Origin: Algoriphagus aquimarinus
Lineage (GTDB): Bacteria; Bacteroidota; Bacteroidia; Cytophagales; Cyclobacteriaceae
DNA: 64,000 bases
Direction: 5' to 3'
Assembly: GCF_007997215.1 (NCBI RefSeq)
Contig: NZ_VORW01000011.1
Location: 62,001 to 126,000, forward strand
Shown here piece after piece: positions 61,199-64,000 of the stretch (positions within the stretch are counted from its first letter, which is position 1; each line of letters starts with the position of its first letter). The translations under genes were made by a program, and so were the position numbers. The notes below the pieces were generated by a model. The model was given only the letters and a program-made list of their open reading frames with translations, ran no database searches and was not told the DNA's origin.

Positions 61199-62266
61199 TT
61201 ATCCAACGTTGAGCTCCGCTACCTCATTCTTATTGGCCAACTGACCACAAGCAGCATCAATGTCCTGACCACGGGATCTTCTCACTTTGGCGATGATTCC
61301 CTGAGATTCCAAAATGCGGACGTACATATCAACCGATTCTTGGCTAGCCTGACGGAATTCTCCTTCATCGATAGGGTTGTACTGGATCAGATTGACTTTG
61401 GATGGGATAAGCTTACAGAATTTTGCCAAGGCTCGGGCATGTCGCTCATCGTCGTTGATTCCATCCCAGATCACATATTCATAGGTGACTTTGCGTTTGG
61501 TTTTTTCATACCAATACTTCAATGATTCTCCCAATTCCTCTACAGGATTGGTGTCATTGATAGGCATCAGCATAGATCTGGTTTCGTTGATTGCAGAGTG
61601 AAGCGAAACGGCTAAATTGAAGCGAACTTCATCATCAGCGAGCTTACGGATCATTTTGGTCACACCCACAGTAGAAACAGTAATTCTTCGCGGAGCCATT
61701 CCCAGTCCTTCTGGAGAGGTGATTTTATCTATCGCTTCCAGCACATTCGCATAGTTTAGCAGAGGCTCTCCCATTCCCATAAAAACAATATTGGTCAGGG
61801 GACGCTGGAAATATTCTTCCGCCTCATCTTTGATAGCCACCACCTGATCATAGATCTCATCAGGATTCAGGTTTCGCATGCGCTTCAATTTTCCTGTCGC
61901 ACAAAAGTTACAGCTCAAACTGCATCCAACCTGAGAAGAAACACAGGCCGTAATTCGCTTAGTCGTAGGAATCAAAACTGACTCCACAATCATAGTATCG
62001 TAGAGTTTTACTGCATTCTTGATCGTTCCATCATTCGAATGCTGCATCAGATCAACCTGAATATGGTTGATTTCAAAATGCGTTTTAAGCATCTCTCTCG
62101 TGCTCAATGAGATATTACTCATCTCATCAAAATTCTTCAGAGACTTATTCCACAGCCATTCATATACCTGCTTGGCACGGAATTTCTTATCTCCCTGCGC
62201 CAAAAAGAATTCTTCTAACTGCGCCAGAGATAGCTTACGGATGTCTTTTTTCTGAATTGCTTCCAT
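61199..62266 (-). CDS. rlmN: 23S rRNA (adenine-C2)-methyltransferase, dual specificity
   Basis: 355 residues. Radical-SAM enzyme methylating C2 of A2503 in 23S rRNA and, in other bacteria, A37 of some tRNAs. The 4Fe-4S motif is CSLSCNFCATGKLKR; VFMGMGEPLLNY and ITVSTVGVT are also diagnostic; the substrate-linking cysteine is probably the one in AACGQLAN near the C-terminus. An exact -7 element lies 5 nt before the ATG. Confidence 0.95.
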   Translation of the reverse strand: MEAIQKKDIRKLSLAQLEEFFLAQGDKKFRAKQVYEWLWNKSLKNFDEMSNISLSTREMLKTHFEINHIQVDLMQHSNDGTIKNAVKLYDTMIVESVLIPTTKRITACVSSQVGCSLSCNFCATGKLKRMRNLNPDEIYDQVVAIKDEAEEYFQRPLTNIVFMGMGEPLLNYANVLEAIDKITSPEGLGMAPRRITVSTVGVTKMIRKLADDEVRFNLAVSLHSAINETRSMLMPINDTNPVEELGESLKYWYEKTKRKVTYEYVIWDGINDDERHARALAKFCKLIPSKVNLIQYNPIDEGEFRQASQESVDMYVRILESQGIIAKVRRSRGQDIDAACGQLANKNEVAELNVG

Positions 62267-62271
62267 AGACG

Positions 62272-62279
62272 CAAAGGTA
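62272..62279 (-). promoter_or_regulatory. -7 element abutting the rlmN start
   Basis: Exact TACCTTTG on the minus strand with 5 nt (CGTCT) before the ATG, suggesting a leaderless mRNA. Confidence 0.6.
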
Positions 62280-62288
62280 AGACTTTTC

Positions 62289-62325
62289 AGAGTATCAAGT
62301 AGCTAGTGAAAAGTATCAAAAAAGT
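62289..62325. repeat. Short copy of the AGTATCAAGTAG repeat
   Basis: AGTATCAAGTAGCTAG followed by a second AAGTATCAA. It lies between def and rlmN, just upstream of the rlmN -7 element. Confidence 0.4.
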
Positions 62326-62335
62326 AGGTGCGATA

Positions 62336-62818
62336 TTATTTCCACTTAAAGCTTTTCTGGTCTATTGCTCGCATGGTACATAGTATTCCATCCAAGTGAT
62401 CATATTCATGCTGTATCAATTCAGAAATAGCTCCCGAAACATTCCATTCCTGCTCTTTCCATTTTTCATCTCTATAAACTAGGGTTAAGGATTGATGTCT
62501 TTTTACGTTGACTAACAGATTCGGAAAACTCATGCAATCATCCCACAACTCAAACTTCTCGTCACTGAGATTTTTAAGCTCCGGATTGAGAATCACATAG
62601 GGTTTATCCAAGTTTAGGTAAAACATCCGCTTCATAATCCCTAGCTGTGGAGCAGCGATTCCTCTCCCAAAACCATAAACGCTTCGAATATCGGCCATGG
62701 CCTCATGTAATTCCTGAACCCAACCCGATACTTGATCCAGTTCGGATTCCAAGACTGGCTCACATACTTCGTAAAGCCTAGGATCGCCGAGTTTGAGGAT
62801 GTCGTGAATGGTTTTCAT
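62336..62818 (-). CDS. Peptide deformylase family protein, divergent motif 2
   Basis: 160 residues. Motif 1 GRGIAAPQLG (52-60) and motif 3 HEYDHLDG (His137, Glu138, His141) are intact. Motif 2, normally EGCLS, reads DDCMS (93-97): the metal-binding Cys95 is kept but the Glu-Gly pair is changed. It could be a true deformylase removing N-formyl from nascent proteins or a paralogue with altered substrate use. No fmt gene is adjacent, as would be expected for the housekeeping def. Confidence 0.85.
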   Translation of the reverse strand: MKTIHDILKLGDPRLYEVCEPVLESELDQVSGWVQELHEAMADIRSVYGFGRGIAAPQLGIMKRMFYLNLDKPYVILNPELKNLSDEKFELWDDCMSFPNLLVNVKRHQSLTLVYRDEKWKEQEWNVSGAISELIQHEYDHLDGILCTMRAIDQKSFKWK

Positions 62819-62882
62819 GATTTGAAAATAGCCTTTCTATTGAAACTTAGGAAGTCATACCTATACTCACTTTGCTTTTCCC

Positions 62883-62890
62883 TACTTTTG
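62883..62890 (+). promoter_or_regulatory. -7 element abutting the ABC-F gene start
   Basis: Exact TACTTTTG with 4 nt (CGGC) before the ATG at 62895. Confidence 0.6.
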
Positions 62891-62894
62891 CGGC

Positions 62895-64000
62895 ATGAAT
62901 TACCTTTCGGTTGAAAACCTCAGTAAAGCTTTCGGTGAGCGCAAGCTTTTTTCCAATATCTCTTTTGGCATTTCTCAGGGTCAGAAAATTGCCCTAGTAG
63001 GCATTAATGGCGCTGGTAAATCCACGCTGATGAAAATCATCATGGGCTTGGAGATTCCTGACACGGGTCAAGTTGGAACCAACCAGCAGGTGAAAGTGGC
63101 ATATGTGCATCAAAACCCAGTTTTTGAAGGCACGATGAGCATTTACCAAACCATCTTTGACCAAAGTAATTCCGAAATTCTGAAAGTGATCGAGGATTAT
63201 CACAAGGCCATGCTGGAAGCAGAACGTGGCATTGATAATTCGGATAAGATGTCGGTATTATTTGAGAAAATGGATGCCTTCCAAGCTTGGGATTTTGAAT
63301 ACCAAGTGAAAGAGGTACTAGGCAAATTGGGTCTTCATGACACCGATCTTCCTGTAGGAACACTTTCCGGTGGACAACGCAAGCGAGTTGCTTTGGCAAA
63401 AGCTATTCTTGAGAAACCTGATTTGTTGCTTCTAGATGAGCCTACCAACCACCTTGATCTGGAAACCATCGAATGGCTGGAAGACTACTTGGCAAAAGCC
63501 AACCTTGCCCTTTTCATGGTAACTCACGATAGGTACTTCCTAGAAAAAGTAACCAATGAGATCCTAGAACTCGATCAGGGCAAAGTCCATCGCTACTTAG
63601 GAAACTATGGCTACTTTCTTGACAAGAAAGAAGAGCGGATGGAGATCGAGGACATAGAACTCGAAAAAGCAAAAAGCCTCTACAAAAAGGAACTGGATTG
63701 GATTCGTCGTCAGCCTAAGGCTAGAAGCACCAAAGCAAAATACCGTGTGGATGCTTTCGAAGACACCAAAGAAAAAGCTTCCCAGAAGCGCGAAGAACGC
63801 GATATTCAGTTGACCGTGACGACTCAGCGACTTGGAAACAAGATCATTGAAATCGAAAAAATGCACAAAGCATTTGGCGACAAAACCATCGTCAATGACT
63901 TCTCTTATACATTCAAGAAGAAAGATAGAGTCGGAATCATAGGCCCAAATGGTGCTGGGAAAACCACTTTCCTTAATATGATCACCGGACAAATGGCTCC
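62895..64000 (+). CDS. ABC-F family ATPase, partial (C-terminus beyond right edge)
   Basis: 368 codons are visible from the ATG at 62895 and the frame is open to the edge. The first ATPase domain has Walker A GINGAGKST, signature TLSGGQRKRVALAKAI, Walker B LLLLDEPTNHLDLETIEWLE and switch His MVTHDRYF. A charged inter-domain linker (KKEERMEIEDIELEKAKSLYKKELDWIRRQ) follows, then the second domain starts with Walker A GPNGAGKTT. There are no membrane segments, so it is a soluble ribosome-associated ABC-F protein. The linker resembles the Uup branch. A C-terminal DNA-binding coiled coil, which would confirm Uup, lies outside the window. Confidence 0.93.
   Translation, partial: MNYLSVENLSKAFGERKLFSNISFGISQGQKIALVGINGAGKSTLMKIIMGLEIPDTGQVGTNQQVKVAYVHQNPVFEGTMSIYQTIFDQSNSEILKVIEDYHKAMLEAERGIDNSDKMSVLFEKMDAFQAWDFEYQVKEVLGKLGLHDTDLPVGTLSGGQRKRVALAKAILEKPDLLLLDEPTNHLDLETIEWLEDYLAKANLALFMVTHDRYFLEKVTNEILELDQGKVHRYLGNYGYFLDKKEERMEIEDIELEKAKSLYKKELDWIRRQPKARSTKAKYRVDAFEDTKEKASQKREERDIQLTVTTQRLGNKIIEIEKMHKAFGDKTIVNDFSYTFKKKDRVGIIGPNGAGKTTFLNMITGQMA

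Noticed and set aside
63597..63992. 131-codon minus-strand open frame at the right edge
   Set aside because: Antisense to the ABC-F ATPase, whose motifs are unambiguous on the plus strand.

Overview
The window comes from a member of the Bacteroidota, most likely Cytophagales and close to Cyclobacteriaceae/Algoriphagus. This rests on sequence features only. These are PorP/SprF-type type IX secretion proteins, SprB repeats with a gliding-motility C-terminal (CHU_C) domain, many lipoproteins, long eukaryote-like IleRS, a kynurenine-pathway cluster, and repeated use of the Bacteroidota -7 promoter motif TAnnTTTG. No rRNA, tRNA, CRISPR array, phage or insertion sequence was seen. Genes run off both edges.

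Layout. 1-1797 (minus): N-terminal part of a large secreted PKD/Ig-like repeat protein with 78-residue near-identical repeats. 2235-4549: aldehyde dehydrogenase and an esterase lipoprotein. 4592-13300 (minus): PIN-PhoH ATPase, SNF2 helicase, lspA and ileS. 13546-14652: a Fic protein with palindromic operators over its start codon. 14825-24188: mostly lipoproteins and envelope genes (GH43, M28 peptidase, TolB-like propeller, HPAD-repeat lipoprotein, transglutaminase-like protein, MscS channel). 23163-27688 (minus): two porP/sprF paralogues flanking an SprB-repeat/CHU_C protein. 27917-34724: lysA, a histidine kinase/response regulator pair, dipeptide epimerase and M14 peptidase. 34736-38931: HicAB, SIMPL, CIA30, fasciclin and pheS. 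38975-39268: a 294-bp segment with terminal inverted repeats. 39288-42615 (minus): haaO-kynU-kmo. 42736-50693: M19 dipeptidase, an orphan HigA-like antitoxin, prmC, an RsmB-like methyltransferase, a ParE/RelE-type pair, guaB, RES-Xre and a GNAT enzyme. 50756-64000: coaX, M23 peptidase, a threonine dehydratase-like enzyme, a GH3/beta-lactamase fusion, the mutL operon with two rhomboids, an outer-membrane barrel, rlmN, a deformylase and an ABC-F ATPase.

Common threads. The window holds three type II toxin-antitoxin modules, an orphan antitoxin and a Fic protein. Three of these loci (Fic, HicAB and RES-Xre) have a visible palindromic operator candidate. Several housekeeping genes have the -7 element only 3-5 nt from the start codon, which suggests leaderless mRNAs.

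The most unusual signal is a four-copy upstream element at 14825, 18326 (minus), 35456 and 52280. In its intact form it is a 31-codon small ORF that ends in ATGA, overlapping the start codon of an otherwise unrelated gene. Two copies are interrupted by palindromic insertions at matching positions. I found no established family that explains it.
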